64,000 bases of DNA from Mediterraneibacter massiliensis. Lineage in GTDB: Bacteria > Bacillota > Clostridia > Lachnospirales > Lachnospiraceae. The stretch spans positions 310,001 through 374,000 of the forward strand of contig NZ_LN913000.1 of assembly GCF_001487105.1 (NCBI RefSeq), given 5' to 3'. This document shows positions 12,690-21,584 of this stretch, in pieces (the stretch's first letter is position 1; each line of letters starts with the position of its first letter). The translations under genes were made by a program, and so were the position numbers. A model generated the notes under the pieces. That model had not been told where the DNA came from. It saw only the letters and a program-made list of their open reading frames with translations, and did not search any database.

Positions 12690-12860
12690 TAAATTACAAA
12701 GACTTTAGTGTCATCTGACTTAATAAGGAACAGTGTGGAATTCACTGGCAGCTTACACCTGAGGTAAGGCGGACAAGATTTCAATCAGGCCATTGCGCGA
12801 AGTGAAGCGTGAGAAGGCGGAATCGAGGAAGATGCCAAGCCCTAAGACTTGCTAAAGTTA
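12690..12860 (+). ncRNA. Cobalamin riboswitch
   Basis: The stretch follows the B12-box order. It has AAGGAACAGTG with GGAATTCACTGGCAGC (core GGGAA..GGTG..CTG), then AGGCCATTGCGC (GCCACTG-like), GAGAAGGCGG (GGGAAGG-like), and GATGCCAAGCCCTAAGACTT in place of the usual AGCCAGGAGACCTGCC. It lies between a promoter and a B12-type importer, where such switches are common. Several consensus bases differ, so the fit should be scored with a covariance model. Confidence 0.75.
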
Positions 12861-12981
12861 TCTTGCAAATTTCCGGTAAGGGGAAGGAGGAAGGGGACGA
12901 GAAAAATGAAAATCGTATAACACACCTGTAAAAAAGACAGATATTCCCGTAAATGAAATCGAGAAAAGAGAGGAAATGACG

Positions 12982-14010
12982 ATGAAGAGAAAAATTGTAA
13001 GCGCAGCATTATGCGCAGGCCTCCTCTGTGTCCTTGTTGCAGGATGTGGGAAAAATAAAGAGGCAGAAGGAGCAAAAGAGGCAAAGAAGACACAAAGCGA
13101 TTATACACCTGTGACGGTTACTTTGAATTTGGAACGTTCCGGACTGGGGGAGAATGTGGAGTATACCTTTACAGAAATGCCGGATCATATCGTGGCATCC
13201 GGAGATCAGATGGCAGATTTTTTCTTTGATCTTGGCTTGGAAGAACAGATGGCCGGATACACGAAAGGTTCTTGCTGGAGTCTGGTTTCGGAATATCCGG
13301 CAAGAGAGGAGATCCCGCAGCTTGTAGAAGCCGGAAAAGGGATCACAACTTTATCGAAAGAAGAAATGATCGCAACAGGATGTGACTTTCTGGTGGGGTG
13401 GGATTCTGTGTTTTCAGATAAGAACTTCAGTCCGAAATTCTGTGAAGAAAATGGAATCGCTATGTATTTCCCTTATGTGTGTTCAGACAGCGCTACTTTC
13501 GAAGATTTATATAAAGATTATGAGACACTGGGAAAGATTTTCAAGGCAGAGGATACGGCGGAAGAAAAGGTACAGGAGATGAAAGATACGCTGCAGGATG
13601 TGGAAGACACCTTGGGCAGCGAGGTATATGAAGATCCCATTACTGTGTTTGCCTATGATTCAGGGGAAGAAGCTCCATTTACCGCATGCCAGGGGATGCC
13701 GGGGGATATTTTGAAACTGGCCGGCGGCATTTCGATTTTTGACGATATAGAGGCGGGATGGGCGACGCCATCCTGGGAAGAAGTCGTGGAGCGCGATCCG
13801 GATGTGATATTGATCTTGGATTATGAAGGCGGAGAGGAAGTAGAGAAAAAAGCAGAATTTTTGCGGACGAATGATGCAACGAAAGATCTGCGGGCAGTGA
13901 AAGAGGGCAGGATCATTTCCGCGTGCTGCTCTGATATGCAAGGCTCCGCCGGTTCTGCGAGACTTGTAGAAGACATTGCGAAGCAGTTATATCCGGAGAA
14001 ATACGAATGA
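12982..14010 (+). CDS. Lipoprotein substrate-binding protein of a BtuF/FepB-type ABC importer
   Basis: A surface-anchored receptor for a corrinoid or siderophore-type ligand. The start at 12982 is preferred because AGAGAGGAA lies eight bases before it; the ATG two codons earlier is too close. The signal peptide ends in the lipobox LVAGC with lipid-modified C22. The mature part has the TroA/BtuF pattern: MPDHIVASGDQMADFFFDLG, MIATGCDFLVGWDSVF, and a C-terminal EVVERDPDVILILDY. Its stop overlaps the permease ATG (ATGA). The upstream cobalamin riboswitch argues for B12 or a corrinoid as substrate, but that is inference. Confidence 0.9.
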   Translation: MKRKIVSAALCAGLLCVLVAGCGKNKEAEGAKEAKKTQSDYTPVTVTLNLERSGLGENVEYTFTEMPDHIVASGDQMADFFFDLGLEEQMAGYTKGSCWSLVSEYPAREEIPQLVEAGKGITTLSKEEMIATGCDFLVGWDSVFSDKNFSPKFCEENGIAMYFPYVCSDSATFEDLYKDYETLGKIFKAEDTAEEKVQEMKDTLQDVEDTLGSEVYEDPITVFAYDSGEEAPFTACQGMPGDILKLAGGISIFDDIEAGWATPSWEEVVERDPDVILILDYEGGEEVEKKAEFLRTNDATKDLRAVKEGRIISACCSDMQGSAGSARLVEDIAKQLYPEKYE

Positions 14011-15062
14011 AGAAACAAAAAATGATCCGAAACAGGGGGCAGTATCTGGCATTTATGGCGTCAGTCTGCGCCCTTTTGCTGGTTGCCGCGTTTTTGTCCA
14101 TATCCATAGGAGCCGTGGAAATGGATCCGGCAGACATTTTAGAGATCCTGATAAATAAAATAGCGGGAACAGAGTTGTTTATACCCACATGGGAAGAAAA
14201 TCTGGAAACGATCATCTGGAATATCCGTTTTCCCAGAGTGCTTTTGTCCTGCATCGTAGGCGCGGGACTGTCCGTCTGCGGCGTGCTCATGCAGGCATTG
14301 ACGAAAAATGCGTTAGCCGATCCGTATGTATTGGGGATTTCTTCCGGTGCCTCCGCCGGTGCGGTAGCGGCGATCGTTCTTGGCTGGTTTGCTTTTTTAG
14401 GCGGATATTCTACGATCGCAGGGGCAGTATTGGGAGCGGCGGCTTCTATCCTTTTGTCTTTGAACATGGCTGTTTATCGAGGCAGGATCACCTCCAGCCG
14501 GCTTGTGTTGGCGGGGATTGCGACAGCGGCTTTGTTCACTGCTGTCACAAATTTTATCATTTATGGATGCAACAGTGGCTCAGATAAGACAAAGACCGCA
14601 CAGTACTGGATGGTTGGTTCTTTAAGCGGGGCAGATTGGGGAAAAGTAAAATATGTGGCGGTCGCGTTTGCTTTTATCATTGTTCTGATCTTGCTGTTTG
14701 TAAATGAATTGGATGTTCTGCTCCTGGGAGATGATGTGGCAGAAAGCCTGGGAGTCAATACAGGAAGGATCAAGCGCATCATCATATTGGCAGCGACAGC
14801 GCTGACCGGTGTCGTAGTCTCTGTAAGCGGAGTGATCGGTTTTATCGGTCTGGTGGTGCCGCATATTGTAAGATCAATAGTCGGTTCGAAACATAAGAGG
14901 CTGCTCCCGGCAGTGATCTTGACAGGCGGACTGTTTACAATGCTGGCGGATGTCATATCCAGGATCGTCATAGCCCCGGAAGAACTGCCGATCGGCATCA
15001 TATCGGCCTTTATCGGAGCGCCGTTTTTCTTGTATCTGATCAAGAAAAATCGAGCAGGATAG
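14007..15062 (+). CDS. FecCD-family ABC permease (BtuC-like)
   Basis: A 351-residue membrane protein with about ten hydrophobic segments. FecCD/BtuC signatures are IRFPRVLLSCIVGAGLSVCG, MQALTKNALADPYVLGISSG, LVLAGIATAA, and VSGVIGFIGLVVPHIVRS near the C-terminus, the loop that contacts the ATPase. As a homodimer it would form the channel for the ligand delivered by the upstream lipoprotein. The start codon overlaps the previous stop by four bases, indicating translational coupling. Inner-membrane location. Confidence 0.94.
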   Translation: MKKQKMIRNRGQYLAFMASVCALLLVAAFLSISIGAVEMDPADILEILINKIAGTELFIPTWEENLETIIWNIRFPRVLLSCIVGAGLSVCGVLMQALTKNALADPYVLGISSGASAGAVAAIVLGWFAFLGGYSTIAGAVLGAAASILLSLNMAVYRGRITSSRLVLAGIATAALFTAVTNFIIYGCNSGSDKTKTAQYWMVGSLSGADWGKVKYVAVAFAFIIVLILLFVNELDVLLLGDDVAESLGVNTGRIKRIIILAATALTGVVVSVSGVIGFIGLVVPHIVRSIVGSKHKRLLPAVILTGGLFTMLADVISRIVIAPEELPIGIISAFIGAPFFLYLIKKNRAG

Positions 15063-15073
15063 GAGGGGAGAAT

Positions 15074-15865
15074 ATGCAGAAAGATATGGGGGCAGATATG
15101 CAGTTAAAGGTAACAGATCTGGACTATACGATAGAGGGGACGCAGGTGTTGGATGCCGTTTCCCTTTGTGTAGAGGAAGGCGGTTTTGTCGGACTGATTG
15201 GACCGAATGGATGCGGAAAAACTACATTGCTCAAGAATATATATAAAACCTATAAACCGACAAGAAATGCAGTGTTTATCAGCGGAAGAGATGTGATGAC
15301 GCTGCCGCCTAAAGAGATGGCCCGGGAAGTATCAGTAGTGGCGCAGGAAAACACAGTGGAATTTGATGTAGAAGTGTTGGATATGGTGATGTATGGCAGA
15401 TATGCGCACCGGAGATTTTTAGAAAGAGCAAAGAAAGAAGATATAGATCTTTGCAGGAGTGCTCTTTGGGACGTCGGAATGGATGGGTATGCGCACAGAA
15501 TGTATTTAAGCCTTTCGGGCGGAGAGAAGCAAAGAGTATTGCTGGCAAGAGCGTTGGTACAGCAAAGCAGGCTGATCGTTCTGGATGAACCGACAAATCA
15601 TCTGGACATCCGCTATCAGTATTTGATCATGCAGACATTAAAGAAACAAGATATTACAGTGCTGTCTTCGATCCATGATCTGAATATTGCTGCCATGTAT
15701 TGTGACAAGATCATATTGATGGACAAGGGAAAGATCGTGGCGGCAGGGTCTCCGGAGGAGATCATCACAGAGAAATATATAGGGGAAGTATTTGGTGTAC
15801 GGTCGCAGATAGGAGTCAATGAGATCACGGGAAAGATACAGATTTATTATCTGCCCGATGAATAG
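15074..15865 (+). CDS. ABC transporter ATPase (BtuD/FepC-like)
   Basis: A 263-residue nucleotide-binding subunit. It shows Walker A GPNGCGKTT near residue 47, a Q loop (VVAQENTVEF), the signature LSGGEKQR, Walker B LIVLDEPTNHLD and the switch histidine in SSIHDLN. AGGAGGGGA precedes the ATG at proper spacing. It completes the binding protein-permease-ATPase set under the cobalamin riboswitch, energising import across the membrane. Confidence 0.95.
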   Translation: MQKDMGADMQLKVTDLDYTIEGTQVLDAVSLCVEEGGFVGLIGPNGCGKTTLLKNIYKTYKPTRNAVFISGRDVMTLPPKEMAREVSVVAQENTVEFDVEVLDMVMYGRYAHRRFLERAKKEDIDLCRSALWDVGMDGYAHRMYLSLSGGEKQRVLLARALVQQSRLIVLDEPTNHLDIRYQYLIMQTLKKQDITVLSSIHDLNIAAMYCDKIILMDKGKIVAAGSPEEIITEKYIGEVFGVRSQIGVNEITGKIQIYYLPDE

Positions 15866-15883
15866 GAAAGGAGAAATGGGTAC

Positions 15884-17311
15884 ATGGGGACGGAAAAAGA
15901 GAAGTATACGCAGATAGACCGTGCACAGATAGAAAAGATCATGTGCAGGCAGAAACAGTTTTTTCAGACAGGGAAAACGCTGGATGTCCACTTTCGTGCA
16001 AAGAACCTGCAAAAACTTTACCAGGCCATTCAGATGGCAAGAAAAACAATCGAAAGAGCACTTTTTCTGGATCTGGGCAAACACAGGGCAGAAGCTTATG
16101 AAACGGAGATTGGTCTGGTCCTTTCCGACATACGGTATACGCTGAAACATCTGTCTTATTGGACCAGGGAAGAAAAAGTACACACGCCTGTACATTTATT
16201 TCCAGGAAAAAGCAGAGTGCGAAAAGAACCTTATGGACAGGTTTTGATCATGGGTCCTTATAATTATCCTTTTCAATTACTGATAGAACCACTTATCGGC
16301 GCTGTAGCCGCCGGTAACTGCGCTGTGCTCAAACCATCAGAACTGGCACCACATACTGCGGCAGCCGTAAAGGAAATGGTAGAAAAGACATTTGAGGAAA
16401 GGTACATCTGCTGTGTCTGCGGAGGGATAGAGGCGAATCAGGCATTGCTGGCACACAGGTTTGATTATCTGTTTTTTACGGGCAGCGTAAGAGTCGGGAA
16501 ACTTGTTATGCAGGCAGCGGCAGAGCATTTGACACCTGTGACTTTGGAATTGGGAGGGAAGAGCCCCGTGATCGTCGAGAAAAGCGCGAATATAAAGCAG
16601 GCGGCATACAGGATTATGTGGGGAAAGCTTCTCAATGCCGGACAGACTTGTGTGGCGCCGGATTATGTGCTGGCAGATGAATCTGTCAAGGAAGAACTGT
16701 TAGAGGAACTTAAGGCGGCAGTTGTAAAATTATATGGGACAAATGTACAGAGCAATACAGAGTTTGGAAGGATTGTTAATGAAAATCATTTTGACAGGCT
16801 AAGCAGAATCTTAAAACAAGATGAGGCATATGAGGTCTTTTTCTGTGGAAGAGACAGACAAGAGCGGTATATAGGTCCGGTGATCCTGGATCTTCAGGAT
16901 TTGGGGGAGAATGAACAGGCGGCATGTATGCAGGAGGAGTTGTTCGGTCCGATACTTCCGGTTTTGTCCTACAAGACGCTGAAAGAGGCAGTGCATTTTG
17001 TGCAGAAAAGAGAAACTCCTCTGGCGCTGTATATTTTTACAAGAAACAGCAAAGTGGCAGACTGGATCCTACAACACACAAGATCGGGTGGAGCGGCAGT
17101 AAACGATACAATCAGCCACCTGGTGGGGCCCGATCTACCATTCGGCGGAGTAGGCAATTCCGGCATAGGAAAGTATCATGGGAAATACAGCTTTTCTGCC
17201 TTTACCCACGAACGGAGCGTTTATCGGAAGCCGGCGGGAATACAGCTGTCTGTGGGATATCCGCCGTATAAAAAGTGGAAAGAAAGACTTGTGCGCAGTA
17301 TTTTAAAATAA
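15884..17311 (+). CDS. Aldehyde dehydrogenase, class 3 type
   Basis: An NAD(P)-dependent dehydrogenase that oxidises aldehydes to acids; physiological substrate unknown. The 475-residue protein matches ALDH3-type enzymes: IMGPYNYPFQLL, NCAVLKPSE, FTGSVRVGK, the catalytic-base motif LELGGKSP and the catalytic cysteine in NAGQTCVAPDY. The C-terminus has PFGGVGNSGIGKYHGKYSF, typical of ALDH3, and a basic end that could touch the membrane. AAAGGAG lies about ten bases before the ATG. It follows the importer genes by 18 bases and may be co-transcribed, but a link to B12 is not evident. Confidence 0.92.
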   Translation: MGTEKEKYTQIDRAQIEKIMCRQKQFFQTGKTLDVHFRAKNLQKLYQAIQMARKTIERALFLDLGKHRAEAYETEIGLVLSDIRYTLKHLSYWTREEKVHTPVHLFPGKSRVRKEPYGQVLIMGPYNYPFQLLIEPLIGAVAAGNCAVLKPSELAPHTAAAVKEMVEKTFEERYICCVCGGIEANQALLAHRFDYLFFTGSVRVGKLVMQAAAEHLTPVTLELGGKSPVIVEKSANIKQAAYRIMWGKLLNAGQTCVAPDYVLADESVKEELLEELKAAVVKLYGTNVQSNTEFGRIVNENHFDRLSRILKQDEAYEVFFCGRDRQERYIGPVILDLQDLGENEQAACMQEELFGPILPVLSYKTLKEAVHFVQKRETPLALYIFTRNSKVADWILQHTRSGGAAVNDTISHLVGPDLPFGGVGNSGIGKYHGKYSFSAFTHERSVYRKPAGIQLSVGYPPYKKWKERLVRSILK

Positions 17312-17322
17312 GAGTACGGTGG

Positions 17323-17895
17323 TCAGCTTCCCGGCTCGTAATCTATAAGATCAAGGAAGGAATGATGGATCAGGTAGTCATAGGCTTCCATGAATTCTTC
17401 CGGGTGCAGGCAAGTGCCATGCAGAATATGATACTTAAGTGAAGCAGTGATCCCGGCTGTATAGAATCTGGCTAGGGTGTCTTTTGTAAAAGGCTTCAGA
17501 TGATCGGGGGATCTTAGCGGATATTTCTCCAACAGCTCTAGAAGTAAAGTATGGATATACTGAAACATAAGAATTTCAAAAGAGTTGGATCCCTCGATCA
17601 GATACAGACGTTTGTATAATTCAAAGTCCTTTAAAAGACAACTGCACAGAAGTTGAAAAATATTTTTTTCCATGTTGTTGTCAATGAGTACCTGGATTTT
17701 TTCTTTTATATTTTTTTCCAGGATATATTCGGGAATTTCATATTTGTCCTGAAAATATTTGTAAAAGGTAGGACGGATGACACCGGCACCGTCTGTGATC
17801 ATACGGACAGTAATTTTTTCAAATGGGTATTTTAGAATCAGAGTCTTAAAAGAATTTGTCAGCAGGTCTTTTGTCATTTCTTTTTTCTTTTCCAT
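17323..17895 (-). CDS. TetR/AcrR-family transcriptional regulator
   Basis: A 190-residue regulator. The N-terminal helix-turn-helix (about residues 8-52) reads KYPFEKITVRMITDGAGVIR then PTFYKYFQDKYEI, the TetR pattern. The rest is a helical ligand-binding domain of the DhaS-like type with no clear ligand. AAAGGAG is present upstream but rather far (about 13 bases) from the ATG. It converges with the aldehyde dehydrogenase, leaving only 11 bases between stops, and is divergent from the radical SAM gene. Target unknown. Confidence 0.85.
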   Translation of the reverse strand: MEKKKEMTKDLLTNSFKTLILKYPFEKITVRMITDGAGVIRPTFYKYFQDKYEIPEYILEKNIKEKIQVLIDNNMEKNIFQLLCSCLLKDFELYKRLYLIEGSNSFEILMFQYIHTLLLELLEKYPLRSPDHLKPFTKDTLARFYTAGITASLKYHILHGTCLHPEEFMEAYDYLIHHSFLDLIDYEPGS

Positions 17896-18061
17896 GAGTA
17901 AGATCGATCTCCTTTGTAATCATTCGTAAATGTATTGGATAAGTATAGCATAAAATAGAACAAAAGTTTATCAGAAGTATACAAAAGGACTGAAATGTTC
18001 CAAAAAAGGAGCAAATGTGCAGGAATGTCTGTATAAAAGTACGGATATGGGAAGTTGCATA

Positions 18062-18090
18062 TTACGAAAGAGATGCTAAGAGCCTATAAT
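18062..18090 (+). promoter_or_regulatory. Promoter of the radical SAM gene
   Basis: TTACGA at 18062-18067, a 17-base spacer and TATAAT at 18085-18090. Confidence 0.55.
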
Positions 18091-18161
18091 ATAGGCAGCA
18101 GACAGAACGAAGAAATAGTTTGCTTATGTACAATATAAATGCAAGGGAAAGGATAAGAGTT

Positions 18162-19525
18162 ATGAAAAATTTGAAGCATCAGACAGAACGTGCTGCGTTT
18201 TCAGCGGCAGCAGACGGTGTACTAAAATACATGAACAACGAAGAAAGCAGACAAAAGGCGCTTCTGAAACTAGTAGATCTGACGGAAAATTTTGCAGGGG
18301 ATCGATTTAAAGCAGCATCCTACGAAAAAGCCCGTGAACTGATAGAGGATCCAGAAAGTAAATGGATGCAGTACTTAAACCGGCTCTTTGATGAGGTGAG
18401 TCCACATGTACTCAAGACAACTGCTTTGAATCTTGGATTTGAAGCTATGTTGTATGGAACGAAGGTGATGCATTTGTCTCGAGAAAAATATCAGTGCAAT
18501 ATCCCCTGGCTGATCTTAATGGATCCTACCAGTGCGTGTAATCTACGATGTACCGGATGCTGGGCGGCAGAGTACGGACATCTTTTGAATTTAAGTTTTG
18601 AAGAGATGGATACGATCATAACACAGGGAAAAGAATTGGGGATTTATCTGTATATGCTTACGGGGGGCGAACCGCTTGTACGCAAAAGAGATCTACTGCG
18701 CCTATGTGAGAAGCATAACGACTGTGAGTTTCATGCCTTTACAAATGGTACGCTGGTAGATGAAGCATTTTGTCAGGAAATGGAAAGAGTGGGAAATCTG
18801 ACACTTTCTCTAAGCCTGGAAGGATATGCAGAGGTTAATGACGGAAGAAGAGGAAAGGGCGTATTTGACCGTGTGATGGAGGCAATGGATCTGCTGAGAC
18901 AGCATGGACAGATCTTTGGCACGTCGATCTGCTATACACGAGCAAATATAGAGACAGTTACATCGGATGAATTTCTGGATATGATCATAGAAAAGGGGTG
19001 TCGGTATGCCTGGTATTTTCATTATATGCCGGTAGGAAATGCGGCGGCAGTAGACTTATTGCCGACAAAAGAACAGAGAGAGTACATGTATCACAGAGTG
19101 CGTGAGATCCGTGGCATGACAGGGGGGAAAGAGATATTCGCATTTGATTTTCAAAATGACGGAGAATATGTCGGAGGCTGTATTGCAGGCGGAAGGAATT
19201 ATTGCCATATCAATGCAAACGGAGATGTGGAACCATGTGTATTTATTCATTATTCAAGCGCTAACATCAAGCAGGTGACTTTGCTGGAAGCTCTTAGACA
19301 GCCGCTATTTATGGCTTATAGAGAAGAACAGCCCTTTAACAAGAATCATCTTCGTCCGTGCCCTATGCTGGAGAATCCGGAAAACTTGTCGAGATGGTAA
19401 AAAGGACGAAAGCGAGGTCTACGGATCTGGAATCCCCTGAGACGGCAGAGCATTTATGTGGGAAATGCCAGGAGTATGCGAAAGCTTGGAAGGAAAAAGC
19501 AGAGGAACTTTGGGAAAAAGCATAA
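18162..19525 (+). pseudogene. Radical SAM protein gene with apparent -1 frameshift near its 3' end
   Basis: The first frame (stop at 19398-19400) encodes a radical SAM enzyme with the cluster motif CNLRCTGC (C126, C130, C133 from the ATG at 18162), MLTGGEPLV, LSLSLEGY, and the C-terminal CHINANGDVEPCVFIH typical of SPASM-like auxiliary domains. It stops after CPMLENPENLSRW. The next frame continues without a break as VEMVKRTKARSTDLESPET, then AEHLCGKCQEYAKAW, and ends at 19523-19525. That tail looks like the conserved end of this family. One extra A in the GAAAAC at about 19380 would join them. The start at 18162 has GGATAAGAG upstream; 18120 is an alternative. Substrate unknown. Confidence 0.75.
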
Positions 19526-19584
19526 AATAAAAACCCCAAGCGGAAAAATATAAAATGCCCCTAAAGGGCAGAGTTCTTAAGGGG

Positions 19585-19616
19585 CTGTGAAAAAATGAGA
19601 AATCATTTTTTCACAG
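19585..19616. terminator. Perfect hairpin at the left end of the IS1182 element
   Basis: A 14-bp perfect stem (CTGTGAAAAAATGA with its complement) closes on a GAAA tetraloop and overlaps the terminal repeat. It can end transposase transcription on the minus strand or block read-in from outside. Confidence 0.7.
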
Positions 19617-19700
19617 TCCTCTTTTTATACATAAGCACATTTTTTTCTAAAAATGCGTATAACTCCCCCTTACCCCCCATAAGTCTAATGATTGAATGGC

Positions 19701-21278
19701 TTATGCGGCGGCTGCAGACCTTATCTTTTTATTGTGAAATTTATAGAGATTCTGTCCAATAGAAACCAGAAATACTTCCAGCCGAACCGATTCTATTCCT
19801 CTTCGTACGATTCGCTTATACCATCGATCATTCTTCATAATACCGAATGTTCCTTCCGCCTGTATCGAACGGTTCATCCTGAGCAGTGCTCCCTGGATGC
19901 TTTCCAGATTTTCTATCACTTCACGGTGCATGGCTGTGAGTTCTCGATTGACCCGCACCGTACGGTTCTTATCTGTCTTTTTACACTTCTCTGCATACGG
20001 ACATCCGCTACAGTCTTCGCATTGATACACTTCTTCCTGTCTGCCGTATGCATTCCCTTTTACATTTTGGCGATACTGCAAGTGAAAGGCTTTTCCATTC
20101 GGGCACCGCATCATTCCATCTTCGCCAATCGGAAAGTTGGCTGCTCTGAATGGGTCTTCCTGATATTTCTTATCCGTTGTTTCCTTCTTGAACATTGGAA
20201 ACTTCATATACTTTTCCATTTCATTCTGCTCACAAAAAATGTAATTGTTGTAGGAACCGTAGCCGGCATCTGCAACAGGATATTTCGGATAGAATCCATA
20301 AATATCTTTGAACTTGTCCATCAGCGGCACAAAGCAGTCCATGTCGCTGCGGTATTGATTCACCTCTACTACTGCTATATATTCATCTGCAACACCGATC
20401 TGGACATTATAGGCAGGAAGCAGCTGATCATTTCCCATATAATCTGTCTTGATACGCATAAATGTTGCGGAATGGTCCGTCTTGGAATAGCTGTTCCGCC
20501 CTTCTCCGCATATATGGATTTTCTCCACATATTCTTCCAATTTTTCCGCATATTCCATCAGCTTCTCATAGTGACGCTGCTGCATCGATTTATGATGGCC
20601 ACGGCCATGTACAAATGTGGTTTCGTCTATCTGCCACATCTGAGCATATTTGCCGACGGCCTCCTTTAGGTATTCCGGTGCATACTCCGTATTGATACAG
20701 AGCCTTGTCCCAGTATAAGCAATCTCTTCATTGATCTCCTGCAGAAGTTTCGTAATCCTATCAAACAAGCGGTATCTGGACTTCTCGGTTGCCTTTTTCC
20801 ATACCCAGGAATATTTGTTTGCATTTGCTTCAAATTTGGAACCGTCGATATACAGATGCTGCAGATCCACATGTTCTGTTTCAAAGATCTTCCGGTTGAT
20901 ATCGTTAAATATCTCTTCGATAGAATCTCCGAGCACTTCGTTGATAAAGTAGCCGAATGTCCTATAAGACGGGGTTTCATGATCCATAAGGTACATGAAG
21001 CGAAGATTCACCTTGCAACTGTCTTCCAGTTCCCGTAGTGAGATATACCCGTTTGCCATAAATCCGAATAAGACTGTTTTCAGCATGCTGACCGGGTTGT
21101 ATCTGAGTCTTCCCGTATAGTGTTTCGGGATTCCTTTCAGATATTTCTCCAAATCCATTTCCTCCATAAAACGGTCAAATGTCAGCACTGGATCACAGAT
21201 ATCCAGATAATCCGAAATAAGTATTGGCAAAACTGCCTGTTTTGCGTTAGAATTAGACTTGTTAATAATTATCATCAC
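19701..21278 (-). CDS. IS1182-family transposase (DDE type)
   Basis: A 525-residue full-length transposase. It has the N-terminal DUF772-like domain (YNPVSMLKTVLFGFMANGY, then REL.ED), YIDGSKFEANANKYSWVWKK for the first catalytic Asp region, PVADAGYGSYNNY, a Cys cluster CEDCSGCPYAEKC near residue 425, and the C-terminal transposase block AEGTFGIMKNDRWYKR. It looks intact, so the element may be active. The gene runs opposite to the neighbouring host genes. A 325-residue frame on the other strand is an antisense shadow. Confidence 0.93.
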   Translation of the reverse strand: MMIIINKSNSNAKQAVLPILISDYLDICDPVLTFDRFMEEMDLEKYLKGIPKHYTGRLRYNPVSMLKTVLFGFMANGYISLRELEDSCKVNLRFMYLMDHETPSYRTFGYFINEVLGDSIEEIFNDINRKIFETEHVDLQHLYIDGSKFEANANKYSWVWKKATEKSRYRLFDRITKLLQEINEEIAYTGTRLCINTEYAPEYLKEAVGKYAQMWQIDETTFVHGRGHHKSMQQRHYEKLMEYAEKLEEYVEKIHICGEGRNSYSKTDHSATFMRIKTDYMGNDQLLPAYNVQIGVADEYIAVVEVNQYRSDMDCFVPLMDKFKDIYGFYPKYPVADAGYGSYNNYIFCEQNEMEKYMKFPMFKKETTDKKYQEDPFRAANFPIGEDGMMRCPNGKAFHLQYRQNVKGNAYGRQEEVYQCEDCSGCPYAEKCKKTDKNRTVRVNRELTAMHREVIENLESIQGALLRMNRSIQAEGTFGIMKNDRWYKRIVRRGIESVRLEVFLVSIGQNLYKFHNKKIRSAAAA

Positions 21279-21295
21279 AAGTTAATTTTAACACA

Positions 21296-21338
21296 AAAGA
21301 AGGACCTTGGGCTTATTTTTGACCCATGGTCCTTCTTT
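21296..21338. other. Strong hairpin before the IS1182 transposase
   Basis: AAAGAAGGACC pairs with GGTCCTTCTTT, and an inner GGG/CCC pair extends the stem. It sits between the right terminal repeat and the transposase start. This is a usual place for hairpins that keep outside transcripts from expressing transposase, and it may also act as a terminator. Confidence 0.65.
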
Positions 21339-21410
21339 GTTTTTAGGCTATGCTTTTTTCACAGCCCCTGTTTTTGTATCTAGTTGGATATCTTGTTTCT
21401 GTAAGCTATA

Positions 21411-21427
21411 GTACTATAGGATAGTAC
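21411..21427. promoter_or_regulatory. Palindrome GTACTAT-agg-ATAGTAC, candidate GntR operator
   Basis: A perfect 7-bp inverted repeat with a three-base centre. The same heptamer recurs at 21495-21501 over the -10 and, inverted, at 21565-21571 just before the ribosome site, which suggests binding sites of the regulator encoded next. Confidence 0.5.
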
Positions 21428-21472
21428 GTATATTTAAGCTGACCGCGAATGCCGTAAATTCGAAAAAATGGG

Positions 21473-21517
21473 TTGACAAACATAAATTACTAGTGTACTA
21501 TCTAACTATATCACTAG
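21473..21517 (+). promoter_or_regulatory. Promoter of the GntR-ABC operon with overlapping inverted repeat
   Basis: TTGACA at 21473-21478, a 17-base spacer and TACTAT at 21496-21501. An inverted repeat CTAGTG (21490-21495) and CACTAG (21512-21517) flanks the -10, as expected for an autorepressed YtrA-type promoter. Confidence 0.75.
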
Positions 21518-21584
21518 AACATCTGGACGAAGAGTATATGCGCAGTACGAAGAGAAAAGATGTGATAGTACAAAGGAGGGACAT

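Larger units (their letters stand above)
19581..21368. mobile_element. IS1182-family insertion sequence, 1,788 bp
   Basis: Bounded by perfect 15-bp terminal inverted repeats (GGGGCTGTGAAAAAA and its complement at 21354-21368). It carries one transposase on the minus strand. No clear target duplication is visible in the flanks (left TTCTTAA, right TGTTTTT). It lies just after the radical SAM gene and before the GntR operon, disrupting no recognisable gene. Confidence 0.88.

Noticed and set aside
19692..20669. 325-codon open frame on the plus strand
   Set aside because: Antisense to the IS1182 transposase and composed mostly of hydrophobic shadow sequence.
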